From positions 434,001-498,000 of the forward strand of contig NZ_JBISCC010000125.1 in the NCBI RefSeq assembly GCF_044385915.1: DNA of 64,000 nt, written 5' to 3'. The position numbers were made by a program, and so were the translations under genes. The stretch is from Thalassobellus citreus (GTDB lineage: Bacteria; Bacteroidota; Bacteroidia; Flavobacteriales; Flavobacteriaceae). The notes beneath the pieces were generated by a model, which did not search any database, was not told where the DNA came from, and saw only the letters and a list, made by a program, of their open reading frames with translations. Within the stretch, counting starts at the first letter, position 1; each line of letters opens with the position of its first letter. Positions 9,332 to 18,969 of this stretch are shown here, in pieces.

Positions 9332-9958
9332 TTAATGATAATCTAAATTTTTTATTTTTTTTGCAGGATTACCTGCCCATATTTCGTTAGCAGGTATATC
9401 TTTGGCCACTAAAGAACCTGCACCAATAATAGAATTATCTCCAATTGTTACTCCTTTAAGAATTATGGTATACGCACCTATGAATACATTATTTCCGATA
9501 TTTACAGTAGCAACTTTTTTACTTTTTAAATCCTCGTCTATTGACATTCTCTTAGCCTTATCTAGGCTATGAAAATCAGTGTCGTAAATACAAACACCAC
9601 CACCAATTTTAACATAATTACCAATATTAATTTCAGAATGACAAACCAATGCCGTCTGACTTATACTTGTATTATCTCCAATAGTTAATTTTGAGTCTTT
9701 ATTTACAAAGAACATACAAGGCTGCACACATCCGATAGGATTTGAACCTATAGTATTGTTCATTCTAAAACCCTTTCCTATCGAGAAATCTCCTCCTCTA
9801 GCCACCATTACTTTTGGCATCCCCTTAGTACTAAAACCCTTATGATTTACTTTATTCAAATAAAATAGTAAACTACAAAAGTGACCATTAAAAAAATATT
9901 TAATCGTAAAAAATATTTTTCTAAATACCTTGTATATTAAACTTAAAATATGTTGCAT
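9332..9958 (-). CDS. Hexapeptide-repeat acyltransferase
   Basis: A 208-residue protein with an N-terminal hydrophobic/basic stretch and then left-handed beta-helix hexads (FSIGKGFRMNN, KLTIGDNTSIS, VKIGGGVCIYD). It ends in the diagnostic VFIGAYTIILKGVTIGDN and WAGNPAKKIKNL. The histidine in YDTDFHSLD fits the catalytic His region of this superfamily. It probably acetylates a sugar of the repeat unit. It sits between the Wzy-like gene and the CatB-like acetyltransferase, 9 bp from the latter. Confidence 0.85.
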   Translation of the reverse strand: MQHILSLIYKVFRKIFFTIKYFFNGHFCSLLFYLNKVNHKGFSTKGMPKVMVARGGDFSIGKGFRMNNTIGSNPIGCVQPCMFFVNKDSKLTIGDNTSISQTALVCHSEINIGNYVKIGGGVCIYDTDFHSLDKAKRMSIDEDLKSKKVATVNIGNNVFIGAYTIILKGVTIGDNSIIGAGSLVAKDIPANEIWAGNPAKKIKNLDYH

Positions 9959-9967
9959 TTTTTTTAA

Positions 9968-10660
9968 TTAATTGCTCCCTGTAATTGCTATCAATTTTGT
10001 ACTCATTTTTTTAACTTCATCTGGTCTTTTCGTCCACCATTGTGTTTTTAAAAGGGCTTCTCTTTGTTCTTCAGTAAATCGGTATTTAATTAGTTTAGCA
10101 GGAATACCAGCAAAAATTGCAAAAGGAGGAACATCTTTAGTAACTACTGCACCAGCAGCAATTATTGCACCATGCCCTACAGTTACCCCATCCATTATAA
10201 TTGCTTCTGCACCAATCCATACATCACTACCAATGACAATCATTTCATACTCCTTATAATCAATACCTTGCCCTAATATAGGTTCCTTAAAGAAAGTATT
10301 TGGCTTATAAAACATTCTAGCTGTAGAAAATAAATGTGTAGGATGACTCCCTAAGCCAATTCTTACACCATGTGCAATAGAACAGTAATTACCTATTTCT
10401 GTATTTTGAATGATGCAATCATAATTTGTATAAGAACAAAAACCAATTTTAGTGTGATTTAAAGTCGTATTATCATATATACTGGTATAATCACCTATAC
10501 TAACATCGTTGGTAAGCTTACAGCCCTTTGAAATTTTAGATTTTGGAAATCGCCTATTATTTTGTATATCTCGCGCTTTGTTATTAGCTACTTCTATAAG
10601 CCCTCCTAGTAAACCTAGTGGAAACCAAACCATGCGCGCTAACTTTTCTTTTAATGTCAT
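9968..10660 (-). CDS. CatB-related hexapeptide acetyltransferase
   Basis: A 230-residue trimeric-type acetyltransferase. Hexad repeats run through residues 45-190 (VSIGDYTSIYDNTTLNHTKI, then CSIAHGVRIGLGSHPTH with the likely catalytic His). The C-terminal half has DVWIGAEAIIMDGVTVGHG and FAGIPAKLIKYRF, followed by an REALLKTQWW tail as in CatB/Vat-like enzymes of polysaccharide loci. Some relatives modify drugs, but the context argues for O- or N-acetylation of a capsule sugar. It is tightly packed: 9 bp to one neighbour and 11 bp to the other. Confidence 0.87.
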   Translation of the reverse strand: MTLKEKLARMVWFPLGLLGGLIEVANNKARDIQNNRRFPKSKISKGCKLTNDVSIGDYTSIYDNTTLNHTKIGFCSYTNYDCIIQNTEIGNYCSIAHGVRIGLGSHPTHLFSTARMFYKPNTFFKEPILGQGIDYKEYEMIVIGSDVWIGAEAIIMDGVTVGHGAIIAAGAVVTKDVPPFAIFAGIPAKLIKYRFTEEQREALLKTQWWTKRPDEVKKMSTKLIAITGSN

Positions 10661-10671
10661 ATATTACTTAT

Positions 10672-11649
10672 TTACCAATAACATGCACCTTCTACGGCAT
10701 CAGCATTTTTTGGCTTATCTTTTTCGTTTGGCCGCACCCAATACTCATTCATTAATTTTACATAGCTACCTTTATCGATACCCCACTCTTTAACTCCGTA
10801 ATTTGGATCTTCCCAACGATTACCTCTAATTCCAAAAAGGAGTTGTAAACTACCTCCTAAATGCACTGCTTTTTTCCCACTTCGCTTAACGTGAGCAGCC
10901 AAAGGAAATCCGTAAGCTCCAGCTCCAATTAAACATATATCATAGTCTATCTTGTCAATTTCATTTTTCATGAAATCTAGAGCTTCAAACCAGTCTTTAA
11001 AACGTGTATCAGAATCACCAATACTTTGAATAGCTTTTATAGTACTTAACTCAAACTCTGGTAATATTTCTTTCTCAAACAAAAAATTTCTCTTGCTATA
11101 TTGTTCTTTAATAGTTTCGTCAAATGGATGTAACACCAATACCTTTTTACCTTCTAAAGCTTTTGTCCAGGGTGTTTTAGCCCAAAACGGTTCTAATAAT
11201 CTTAAATGCACTTTATCTCCTGTTAATCTATCATCAATAAAATTTTCTGATTGCATCCAAGAGCCTAATATATCCAATTGAGGTATATCGTTAAGCATTA
11301 ATTGGCAGAATTGCTCAATTTTTTCAATTGTAGGTGGAAAAAAGCCTGCATTGGTATTCATATATTTAATCAAGGATTCTGACCACCACCAATCTGGTTC
11401 ATTTCCTCTAATATAATTTAATACTTTTTTATTATCACTATTAACACCTAAATAATTAACAACTATACTCAATTCAAAAGCTCCAAAACGAGCAATCATA
11501 CATGGTTTTCTAGATATTAAAGCATCAATAATTAACTGAGACGCTTTATTAGGATCTTGTTCACAAACAAGTTTTAGTTGTTCCTTACCCCAAATTTTTT
11601 GTTGAACTGCTCGAAGCGATTTGAGGAGATATCTTTTAACTTTAATCAT
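10672..11649 (-). CDS. GT-D-fold-like glycosyltransferase family protein
   Basis: A 325-residue soluble protein. The N-terminal CMIARFGAFELSIV (residues 50-63) and the C-terminal GAGAYGFPLAAHVKRSGKKA followed by HLGGSLQLLFGIRGNRW are the two conserved blocks of a Bacteroidota polysaccharide-locus family that I associate with the GT-D fold (DUF1792-like). GT-D enzymes described so far use a D-x-E motif, RFGDGE. Here the aspartate position is alanine (RFGAFE). It therefore either works differently or belongs to a sister family. Neighbours are a pyruvyltransferase-like gene and the CatB-like acetyltransferase. Confidence 0.65.
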   Translation of the reverse strand: MIKVKRYLLKSLRAVQQKIWGKEQLKLVCEQDPNKASQLIIDALISRKPCMIARFGAFELSIVVNYLGVNSDNKKVLNYIRGNEPDWWWSESLIKYMNTNAGFFPPTIEKIEQFCQLMLNDIPQLDILGSWMQSENFIDDRLTGDKVHLRLLEPFWAKTPWTKALEGKKVLVLHPFDETIKEQYSKRNFLFEKEILPEFELSTIKAIQSIGDSDTRFKDWFEALDFMKNEIDKIDYDICLIGAGAYGFPLAAHVKRSGKKAVHLGGSLQLLFGIRGNRWEDPNYGVKEWGIDKGSYVKLMNEYWVRPNEKDKPKNADAVEGACYW

Positions 11650-11665
11650 CTTTTTTATAACGTAA

Positions 11666-12772
11666 TTATTCCCTCAAAACTTTTATTAAACTGTCTTTAA
11701 GCCAATTTAGTGACCTAACTCTTTCAAATTCAATTTTATCTTCAATCTTAGAATAATCAATAAATAGCTGATCGTCAGAAAACTCTAGAATTTCTTCAGC
11801 ATTTACAGCTTGTCTATTAAGTAAATCAAATTTACTTAACACGGTCTCCATTCTCGAATTTCTGTTAGGATGTTTAATAGATAAAAAACTTTTTCTAAAA
11901 TGAATTGCAAAAGCTAAACCATGAAACGAACTTGCACAAATAAAATTAGCATATTTAAAAAGGTTAATAAATTCTTTTGGTCCAGCCTCTTGGAAAAAAT
12001 TATCTACTTTAAAAGGGAAGGAGATACCTCCAGAAATTGCCACAACAGGCAGGTTTAATCTTTTTTTGAGGTTTTTAATGAGTTTCCCAGAAAGTTCAGA
12101 ATTATCAAACCCATAATAAAGTATATAATCTTGTTTAATTATTCTTTCTGAAGATAATTCACTCCATTCATCACCATTTAGTAAAAAAGTTGGATCTAAT
12201 ACCTGAGTAGCATCTATACTTGTTGCCTCTTTTACAATATCAACTCCGTCATCTTCTCTTACAGAAATAGCATTAAAACTAGACAATAATAACTTTAAAT
12301 CTTTGTAATATTTTTCGTTTACTTGAGAAGTACCAAAGCTAGAAGCATAAGATATTTTTTTCTTTTCACTACCAATAAAATCTAAAAAATAATAAGGAGG
12401 ATCAGGAACTCCTCGCTCAAGGTTCCATACCTGATCACTACCTACTAAGTGAATATCATAATTAGGTGGGTTAGTATAGATTTCATCTAAACTTAAATAT
12501 CTTTTTGATAATTTCATTTCAGAATGAAAGTCTCTAAATCTCTTATATTTTAATTGTATTTTGGGGTTTATTCTACAGTAAATATAAATAAGCAATGACT
12601 TAGGTTTTAAAGAAAAAAATTTATTTTCATTCTTTTTTTCATAGTCAGAGGTATATAGATTTATAAACTCATTATCATATCCCAATTTACTCAGAGCTTT
12701 TTGTGTTCCATAAGCCTGAAACATAGCCCCGTAATTATAAGCTGCATGAATTGTATAAATTCCTATCTTCAT
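11666..12772 (-). CDS. Polysaccharide pyruvyl transferase family protein
   Basis: A 368-residue protein with the family's N-terminal pattern MKIGIYTIHAAYNYGAMFQA. It also has VGSDQVWNLERG near residue 110, FLDFIG with SYASSFG near residue 140, and a late ICASSFHGLAFAIHF. Pyruvyl transferases add a ketal-linked pyruvate from phosphoenolpyruvate to a sugar, creating a negative charge. Family members vary in activity, so the exact modification is inferred. The gene lies 16 bp upstream of the GT-D-like gene in the same leftward unit. Confidence 0.85.
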   Translation of the reverse strand: MKIGIYTIHAAYNYGAMFQAYGTQKALSKLGYDNEFINLYTSDYEKKNENKFFSLKPKSLLIYIYCRINPKIQLKYKRFRDFHSEMKLSKRYLSLDEIYTNPPNYDIHLVGSDQVWNLERGVPDPPYYFLDFIGSEKKKISYASSFGTSQVNEKYYKDLKLLLSSFNAISVREDDGVDIVKEATSIDATQVLDPTFLLNGDEWSELSSERIIKQDYILYYGFDNSELSGKLIKNLKKRLNLPVVAISGGISFPFKVDNFFQEAGPKEFINLFKYANFICASSFHGLAFAIHFRKSFLSIKHPNRNSRMETVLSKFDLLNRQAVNAEEILEFSDDQLFIDYSKIEDKIEFERVRSLNWLKDSLIKVLRE

Positions 12773-12874
12773 TTTACAAATTTTATTTATTAAATATTTT
12801 AAGTTATAAGTGAATCTTGTTTTAGATGAAAAGCTTTATTATGCCTAATAATTCATTTAGTAAAAACATCAATC

Positions 12875-14404
12875 TTATTTTCTGATTTTTAACAATAGAC
12901 CTTTCCATAATGCTAAAACCAATGTTTTTTCTGTAGATTCCAATCCAATTACAACCACTGATAGAATAAAAGATACTGAACTGATGACAAGAACAGATAT
13001 TAACCTCAAAAAACCTTCTGAAAATATCAATAATGGTAAAAAAGATAAGGTAGCTGTAAAAAGAAAAACCCCAGCCCCTCTAAGGACTACTCTATTGATA
13101 TAACTTTTAATTGACATACCACAAACCCGGTGAGCAAAATAAATTCTAGAAAAAGACAATGCAATTACCATAAAAATTAAATTAATATAAATCGTTTCTG
13201 GTCTAGCTCCATTTTTAAACATGATATAGCTCACAGGAAGCAATAATATCCAAATTATAGACTCTATAAGTTGGCTTTCCTTTATTTTACCTGTTGCTCC
13301 AATGGCAGTTGGAAAAGTAACTGTCAATTGTGTTAGTGTAGATCGAAAGAGGTTGAGCCTACAAAATATTATAGCAAATTCAGGAACGTCTTTAAGCCAT
13401 AAACTTAAAATATAAGGCATTTCAATTATTGCAGGTATTGAGAAAAAAGCTAATAATAAGAAGGATAACTTATTACCAGTCATAGATGCTTTAAGCATTT
13501 TTTCTCTATTATTCTCGCCTTCGCTTTTAACGATTAGAGGATTCAAAGCTTTAAGCATTGTATTAGAAAAAGCCATGATTTGTCCAGTAATTTGGAGGGC
13601 TATTCCTTGAGCAGCATTTACAATAACTCCGAAAAAGGAGTTAATCAAAATTGTCATCCCTTGCATAGTAAGCATACTAGCCGAACTACTTAACAATGAC
13701 CAACCAGCAAAAGAAGTCATTTCTTTAAATGTTGTTTTATTATAATATTTTTTTACACCAATAGTAACTTCTTCATAATTTTTATGGCAGTAAATAACTC
13801 GAATAAAAAATAAAGATACAGTTAGAATAGCCATTAAAAGTCCATATATATATAATCTATCTATAGACAAAAACCCAATTAAAATAGCAATACCTAATTT
13901 TAATACAACTTCTATAATCCTTAAAATAGCGACTAACAGCATATTTTCGTGGGCATTAATTACAGCGTCATATGGAACAGATATCAGAGTAAAAAAAGTG
14001 CTAAAAATCAAAAATTGATAAATTGTCTTCGCAACTTCTATTCTATCTGGAGAAATTTTTAATATACCATCAAATAAAAAACCACTAACCAATTCTAATA
14101 AAACTACTAAAATTGTAGCGATACAAAAATGCAATAAAGTACTTACATTAAAAATTGTTTTTTGTTTCTTAAAATCACCTTGACCTTGGGCGAATGACAT
14201 AAAGCGTTGAGAAGCAGTTGTCATTGCCGAATTTAGAAAAGTTAACATTGCAATTGCACCACCGACTACATTAAATACACCAAAATCCTCTGCACCTAAT
14301 GCTGCTAAAATTAAACGGGTGGCATATAATGACATAGTGACCGTAATGGCCATTTGCACATATAAAATCCCTGTGTTTTTTGCTACTCTTTTTGCTTGTT
14401 GCAT
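12875..14404 (-). CDS. Wzx-type oligosaccharide flippase
   Basis: A 509-residue integral membrane protein with 12-14 predicted helices, starting with KRVAKNTGILYVQMAITVTM and containing LILAALGAEDFGVFNVVGG, a pattern of the polysaccharide transporter branch of the MOP superfamily. It would move the undecaprenyl-linked repeat unit from the cytoplasmic to the periplasmic face for the Wzy-like polymerase. It is the only flippase candidate in the locus, which supports a Wzx/Wzy-dependent route with the Wzc-like protein at the left edge. Confidence 0.88.
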   Translation of the reverse strand: MQQAKRVAKNTGILYVQMAITVTMSLYATRLILAALGAEDFGVFNVVGGAIAMLTFLNSAMTTASQRFMSFAQGQGDFKKQKTIFNVSTLLHFCIATILVVLLELVSGFLFDGILKISPDRIEVAKTIYQFLIFSTFFTLISVPYDAVINAHENMLLVAILRIIEVVLKLGIAILIGFLSIDRLYIYGLLMAILTVSLFFIRVIYCHKNYEEVTIGVKKYYNKTTFKEMTSFAGWSLLSSSASMLTMQGMTILINSFFGVIVNAAQGIALQITGQIMAFSNTMLKALNPLIVKSEGENNREKMLKASMTGNKLSFLLLAFFSIPAIIEMPYILSLWLKDVPEFAIIFCRLNLFRSTLTQLTVTFPTAIGATGKIKESQLIESIIWILLLPVSYIMFKNGARPETIYINLIFMVIALSFSRIYFAHRVCGMSIKSYINRVVLRGAGVFLFTATLSFLPLLIFSEGFLRLISVLVISSVSFILSVVVIGLESTEKTLVLALWKGLLLKIRK

Positions 14405-14483
14405 GATTTTATATAAATCTAAAACTTAATTTTTTTTAATAACACTCAGATTTAACATCAAGTAAATATTCTTTTTGTATTTA

Positions 14484-15494
14484 CTACAATGACAACTTAT
14501 TACCATACAATAAAAAACCTAAAACATTACTTTGTGATAAAATTTTATAAATAAACATACATACAGTTGCTACTAACACTGTTAATAAACCTGTAATTAT
14601 AAATAATATAATTTGGTTTAAATCTTCTTTAATAAAAGGAGCTGCAAAAATAGATACTACATAAGAATGGGTAACATAAATAACTAAGGAATGTACCCCC
14701 CATAAACGAATGTATTTATCTATATATGTATTAAAAGTAAGTCGCCTAATTAAATTGTAAAAAACAAATATACCCGAAATGGCACAAACCACCTTGATAC
14801 ATGTATTTTTTATAGATGACAATCCATATTCATAATGCCCGACTAATATAAAAAAGGATATTAGCGCTATTGAGAATATTATTTTATTCATTAAGAATTT
14901 ATTTAGAAAATCGTATTTGGCAAAAAATACTCCTAAAAAATAAAACACAAAGAACAACATAAAATTCCTCATAAAACTAACTACTCCAAGCTGCCAAACA
15001 CATAAAAGTCCTGTTGCTATTATTGATAAAAAAAACAAATCCAATAAAATCTTTTTTTGTTGATTGAATTGGTATGATAAAAATAACCAAAAAGAGTAAA
15101 GCATTTTAACAAAAAACAGATACCATAAAAACCATAAGCCTCCACCATTGATTAATTGTTTTAATTTTTCAATGAAATTAAATGTAAAAGTCTCTGAAAA
15201 AAAGAAAGGATCAACTAACAAAGGCCAAGCAAAAAATGGCAACAAAATGGTTCTGCTTTTATTAAGTACAAATAACCCATAATTATCAAAAATTTTTGGT
15301 TTTATCACTTTACTTGCTATGTATCCGCACAAAAACATAAATAATGGCATTCTAAAAGTAGAACCATATATTAAAACTTCAGAATGTTCTCCATTGATGA
15401 CATTCCCTGTAATAACATGCCCCATAACTACTAATAGTATATTAATACCTCGTAACCTATCTATATATGCTATTCGCTTTTTTTTTGTATTCAA
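14484..15494 (-). CDS. Acyltransferase family 3 membrane protein
   Basis: A 336-residue polytopic membrane protein with about ten helices. The N-terminal RIAYIDRLRGINILLVVMGH holds the Arg and His residues (RLRG, then MGH) typical of acyltransferase-3/OafA-like enzymes, and FRMPLFMFLCGY follows at the expected place. These proteins carry acyl groups, usually acetyl, across the membrane onto cell-surface glycans. It differs from the three soluble hexapeptide transferases in the locus by acting from within the membrane. Confidence 0.87.
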   Translation of the reverse strand: MNTKKKRIAYIDRLRGINILLVVMGHVITGNVINGEHSEVLIYGSTFRMPLFMFLCGYIASKVIKPKIFDNYGLFVLNKSRTILLPFFAWPLLVDPFFFSETFTFNFIEKLKQLINGGGLWFLWYLFFVKMLYSFWLFLSYQFNQQKKILLDLFFLSIIATGLLCVWQLGVVSFMRNFMLFFVFYFLGVFFAKYDFLNKFLMNKIIFSIALISFFILVGHYEYGLSSIKNTCIKVVCAISGIFVFYNLIRRLTFNTYIDKYIRLWGVHSLVIYVTHSYVVSIFAAPFIKEDLNQIILFIITGLLTVLVATVCMFIYKILSQSNVLGFLLYGNKLSL

Positions 15495-15531
15495 ATTTTA
15501 TTAACGTAATATAAAATTGTTATAATGAAGA

Positions 15532-16206
15532 CTAGTTCTTAATATTATTATTTATATATGTTGAATTTACCACCAAAGAATAAAAATACCAAACCAATAT
15601 ACTTAGACTTAACATTTCCCCTCCCTCTTCAACTATGGTTAATAAAGTGTCAACACCTTCACTTCTGTGAAAAAACACATGTAACACATCAATACCTAAA
15701 CCAAAAAACAGGAAGAAACTTAAAAACTTATAAATATTAATCAACGACTTTTTAGAAACCTCTGAAGCCCATCTATAATTCCATTTATACAGCAACAGAA
15801 AAAACACTAGTACGATTATTGAATAGATTAAATATCCTCTAACCTTACTTGCCTCAAGAATATTACCAAAACTACTCATACTGATAAAATACTGACGTGT
15901 AAGTTGATGTAATTGAAACATATCATCAACTAAAAAAAATGTAAAAAGAAAAAACAAGGGGATATATATATAATTCTTTTTAAAATAAACAAGGTAAGCT
16001 ACAAATCCGAGAATACTTATATATTTTAAATATTGAAAGATTTCTGGATAACCAAAATCCTTAGCATCTAATAAAAAGGGACTTGACTTTAACTCCCATA
16101 ATGTAACTGTAAAAATGTGCCCTATAATAAAAAGCAAATCTATTATAATTAACAAACCAAGAACTACATATGTACACTTCTCTTTTTTCTTTATTACCAA
16201 AAACAA
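15532..16206 (-). CDS. Unknown polytopic membrane protein with conserved-looking Asp/His/Glu motifs
   Basis: A 224-residue protein with about six or seven hydrophobic segments. I do not recognise a named family. Charged or ionisable residues lie in or beside helices: VDDMFQLHQ (Asp94, Asp95, His100), GIDVLHVFFHR (Asp173, His176, His180) and VEEGGEML (Glu193, Glu194, Glu197). Such intramembrane acidic/histidine clusters suggest metal binding or hydrolase/transferase chemistry, as in membrane ceramidase-like enzymes, but homology to those is not shown. It sits between the initiating phosphotransferase and the acyltransferase-3 gene, so a role in polymer modification or export is plausible. Confidence 0.6.
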   Translation of the reverse strand: MFLVIKKKEKCTYVVLGLLIIIDLLFIIGHIFTVTLWELKSSPFLLDAKDFGYPEIFQYLKYISILGFVAYLVYFKKNYIYIPLFFLFTFFLVDDMFQLHQLTRQYFISMSSFGNILEASKVRGYLIYSIIVLVFFLLLYKWNYRWASEVSKKSLINIYKFLSFFLFFGLGIDVLHVFFHRSEGVDTLLTIVEEGGEMLSLSILVWYFYSLVVNSTYINNNIKN

Positions 16207-16269
16207 ATATTACAGATTTGCTTACACTTATTGATTTGATTCATCATTCATAATATTAGCTATTTCGAC

Positions 16270-17619
16270 TTAGTATGCTTTTTCTTCTCCTTTGAATATA
16301 TTATAAACTGTTAAATATATGATTTCCATATCCAGACTAAGAGACCATTTTTCCATATAGAAAATGTCATACCGTACTCTATTCACAATATCAGACTTAG
16401 CAACTATTTCCCCACGGTAGCCTTTTACTTGTGCTAAACCTGTTATTCCTGGTTTTAAAAAATGTCTAACTAAATATTTATCTACAGACGTTTCATACTG
16501 TTCTGTATGTAATTGCATGTGTGGGCGGGGTCCAACTACACTCATATCTCCCATTAACACATTAAAAAATTGTGGCAACTCATCAATACTAGTCTTTCGC
16601 AATATATTCCCCAAACGTGTAACCCTCATATCATTCTTAGTCGCCATTTTAGTATCAGACTCTTCAGTTTGAGTCATTGACCTAAACTTATAGCATAAAA
16701 AAGTCTTTTTATTAATACCATGCCGTTTTTGTTTGAAAAATAATGCCCCTTTAGAATCAAACTTTTGCAATATATATACAAGTGGAATAAGCCACGACAG
16801 AACAAACAGAACAACCAAGCTAGAGAATACAATATCGAATATCCGTTTTACTAAGTTTGCATATTCCAGCTCTAGCTGGGAAGCTCTTAAATTTAAAACA
16901 GGTACACTACCGTAAAGTTCAATAGACATGGCCCGAGAAAAAAACTCTTTATTATCCGGAATAATCTTTATACGCTTAAAACTATTATCAGCTATATGCA
17001 TAAGACTCTTAATTTCTTCTTTTGACAACCTGGAGGCAATACAATACACCTCACTAATATCGTTTTCAAAAATATACTTATAACATGCTTCAATTGGCCC
17101 CAAGTAGGTTGGGCTTTTAGAATGTTTATTATCAAAAAAACCAACATATTGATAATTATGATCTGGATTATCAAAAATGCTCCGCACTTTCTTTAAATTT
17201 TTATCCCAACCAACCACTACGACTTTGGATTTGTTAAACGCTTTTGCACGATATTGCTCTCTAGCCCATTTAAAAAACATACGAAATGCTATAACCTGAA
17301 GGCAAAAAAATGCATAAACAGCAATAAGATGAAACGGAGAGTAAACATTTGGCCCCAAGAAAATAAAAGAAGCGAAGAATGCTAAACCATATAATGCAAA
17401 TAATTGAGAAAAACTTATAGTCTTAGATATAAATGTAATACTTCTAGATTTTGCATAAAATTTAATAGCATGGGTTATAATCAACCAAGCTAAATTATAA
17501 TAAAACACCCCTATAACTCCAACTTTATAGGTTACTGGCGTTAAATAAAACAGTGTTAAATTTAACACCGCTATATGAACTATTAACGAGAGCGGGAGGC
17601 CAAAATAAGACTTTTGCAT
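16270..17619 (-). CDS. Undecaprenyl-phosphate sugar phosphotransferase (WcaJ-like)
   Basis: A 449-residue protein with four N-terminal membrane helices (residues 10-115), a Rossmann-like middle domain (SKVVVVGWDKNLKKV) and a C-terminal bacterial sugar transferase domain from about residue 257 (LVKRIFDIVFSSLVV). In that domain are KFRSMTQ, TSIDELPQFFNVLMGDMSVV and GPRPHMQLHTEQY, the signature of polyprenyl glycosylphosphotransferases. It should start each repeat unit by transferring hexose-1-phosphate, often glucose, to undecaprenyl phosphate. A 221-bp gap lies upstream, between it and fcl. Confidence 0.92.
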   Translation of the reverse strand: MQKSYFGLPLSLIVHIAVLNLTLFYLTPVTYKVGVIGVFYYNLAWLIITHAIKFYAKSRSITFISKTISFSQLFALYGLAFFASFIFLGPNVYSPFHLIAVYAFFCLQVIAFRMFFKWAREQYRAKAFNKSKVVVVGWDKNLKKVRSIFDNPDHNYQYVGFFDNKHSKSPTYLGPIEACYKYIFENDISEVYCIASRLSKEEIKSLMHIADNSFKRIKIIPDNKEFFSRAMSIELYGSVPVLNLRASQLELEYANLVKRIFDIVFSSLVVLFVLSWLIPLVYILQKFDSKGALFFKQKRHGINKKTFLCYKFRSMTQTEESDTKMATKNDMRVTRLGNILRKTSIDELPQFFNVLMGDMSVVGPRPHMQLHTEQYETSVDKYLVRHFLKPGITGLAQVKGYRGEIVAKSDIVNRVRYDIFYMEKWSLSLDMEIIYLTVYNIFKGEEKAY

Positions 17620-17840
17620 TTTACAATTAAAATTTTATTAGTAAAAAAAAATGCATTATTTATATATGCAATGCGTTTAATTATATTAGGCATAATAATG
17701 AAATAACCTATTACATTTATATCTTGAGACAAGATTAAGACAACAAAAGACAGGTTGCCCCTAAGTATAGATCGGTTTCTAATATTTGAATTAATCACCA
17801 CTACTTTAATAGATTGAGTGATTAATCAAACTACTTTTAA

Positions 17841-18926
17841 TTATAATTTGGAGTACCAGTTGTATACTTTTTGAATACCATCTTTTAGGCCTATTGTATG
17901 CCTCCATCCTAAACCATGTAATTTAGAAGGGTCCGTTAATTTTTTCATAGTACCGTCGGGTTTATCACTATTAAAAAACAACACTCCTTTAAAACCAACT
18001 GTTTGCTTAATAATTTCGGCTAACTCTTTTATTGAAATATCAACTCCAGTACCTATGTTTATATGTGTATTTCGTATTTCTTTATTATTTGTTTCATAAC
18101 AATCTGAAAACTGTCTGTTTTCCATTAAAAAGATACATGCGTTGGCCATATCTTCACTCCATAAAAACTCTCTCATAGGTTTTCCTGTCCCCCAAATCTC
18201 AAGATAGATTACGTTATCTCTTTTTTGAATACCATATTTATGAAGCACTTCATAGATTACGTTCTTGCTAGCACTACCATCTACCCCTTCAATTGGTAGA
18301 TTATTTAAGTCTTTATGTATAGCATCCCAGTCTCCTATTTCTAAAGCTTTACCCAAATGCATTTTTCGTATCAAGGCAGGTAAAACATGTGACTTTTCTA
18401 AATCGAAATTATCATTAGGTCCATATAAATTAGTAGGCATTACAGAAATAAAATTGGTACCATATTGAATATTATAGCTTTCACACATTTTAATACCAGC
18501 TATTTTGGCTATAGCGTAAGGTTCGTTAGTGTATTCTAAAGCATCCGTTAAAAGACTATCTTCTTTCATTGGCTGCGGACAATTCTTTGGATAAATACAG
18601 GTGCTACCTAAAAACAATAATTTCTTTACATTATGCAAATAACTTTGATGAATTACATTATTCTGTATCATTAAGTTTTCATAAATAAAATCTGCTCGAT
18701 ATGTATTATTAGCAACTATACCTCCAACTTTAGCTGCCGCAAGAATTACATAATCTGGTTTTTCTTTTTCAAAAAATGTTGCAACAGCTGTGGAATCCTT
18801 AAGATCCAATTCCTTATGTGTTCTTGTTACAAAATTATAATAACCTTTAGACTTTAAGTTTTTTAAAATTGCACTTCCAACCAATCCTCTATGACCTGCA
18901 ATATAAATTTTAGATTTTTTTTCCAT
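17841..18926 (-). CDS. fcl: GDP-L-fucose synthase
   Basis: A 361-residue extended short-chain dehydrogenase. It has the NADP-binding AGHRGLVGSAI near the N-terminus, the catalytic Tyr-Lys pair in EPYAIAKIAGIKM, and the GDP-sugar region MPTNLYGPNDNFD. It performs the epimerase and reductase steps from GDP-4-keto-6-deoxymannose to GDP-L-fucose. It is about 40 residues longer than the E. coli enzyme because of an insert around residues 198-242 (DWDAIHKDLNN to the IWGTGKP segment), which to my knowledge is common in Bacteroidota versions. It follows gmd by 43 bp, and the two form the complete GDP-fucose branch. Confidence 0.95.
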   Translation of the reverse strand: MEKKSKIYIAGHRGLVGSAILKNLKSKGYYNFVTRTHKELDLKDSTAVATFFEKEKPDYVILAAAKVGGIVANNTYRADFIYENLMIQNNVIHQSYLHNVKKLLFLGSTCIYPKNCPQPMKEDSLLTDALEYTNEPYAIAKIAGIKMCESYNIQYGTNFISVMPTNLYGPNDNFDLEKSHVLPALIRKMHLGKALEIGDWDAIHKDLNNLPIEGVDGSASKNVIYEVLHKYGIQKRDNVIYLEIWGTGKPMREFLWSEDMANACIFLMENRQFSDCYETNNKEIRNTHINIGTGVDISIKELAEIIKQTVGFKGVLFFNSDKPDGTMKKLTDPSKLHGLGWRHTIGLKDGIQKVYNWYSKL

Positions 18927-18969
18927 AATTTAATAAACACCTAACTATATTAATTAAACCTTTAAATAT

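Noticed and set aside
17583..17801. Leftward 72-residue frame covering the start of the WcaJ-like gene and its upstream gap
   Set aside because: No family features, overlaps a well-supported gene in another frame, and lies mostly in AT-rich spacer.
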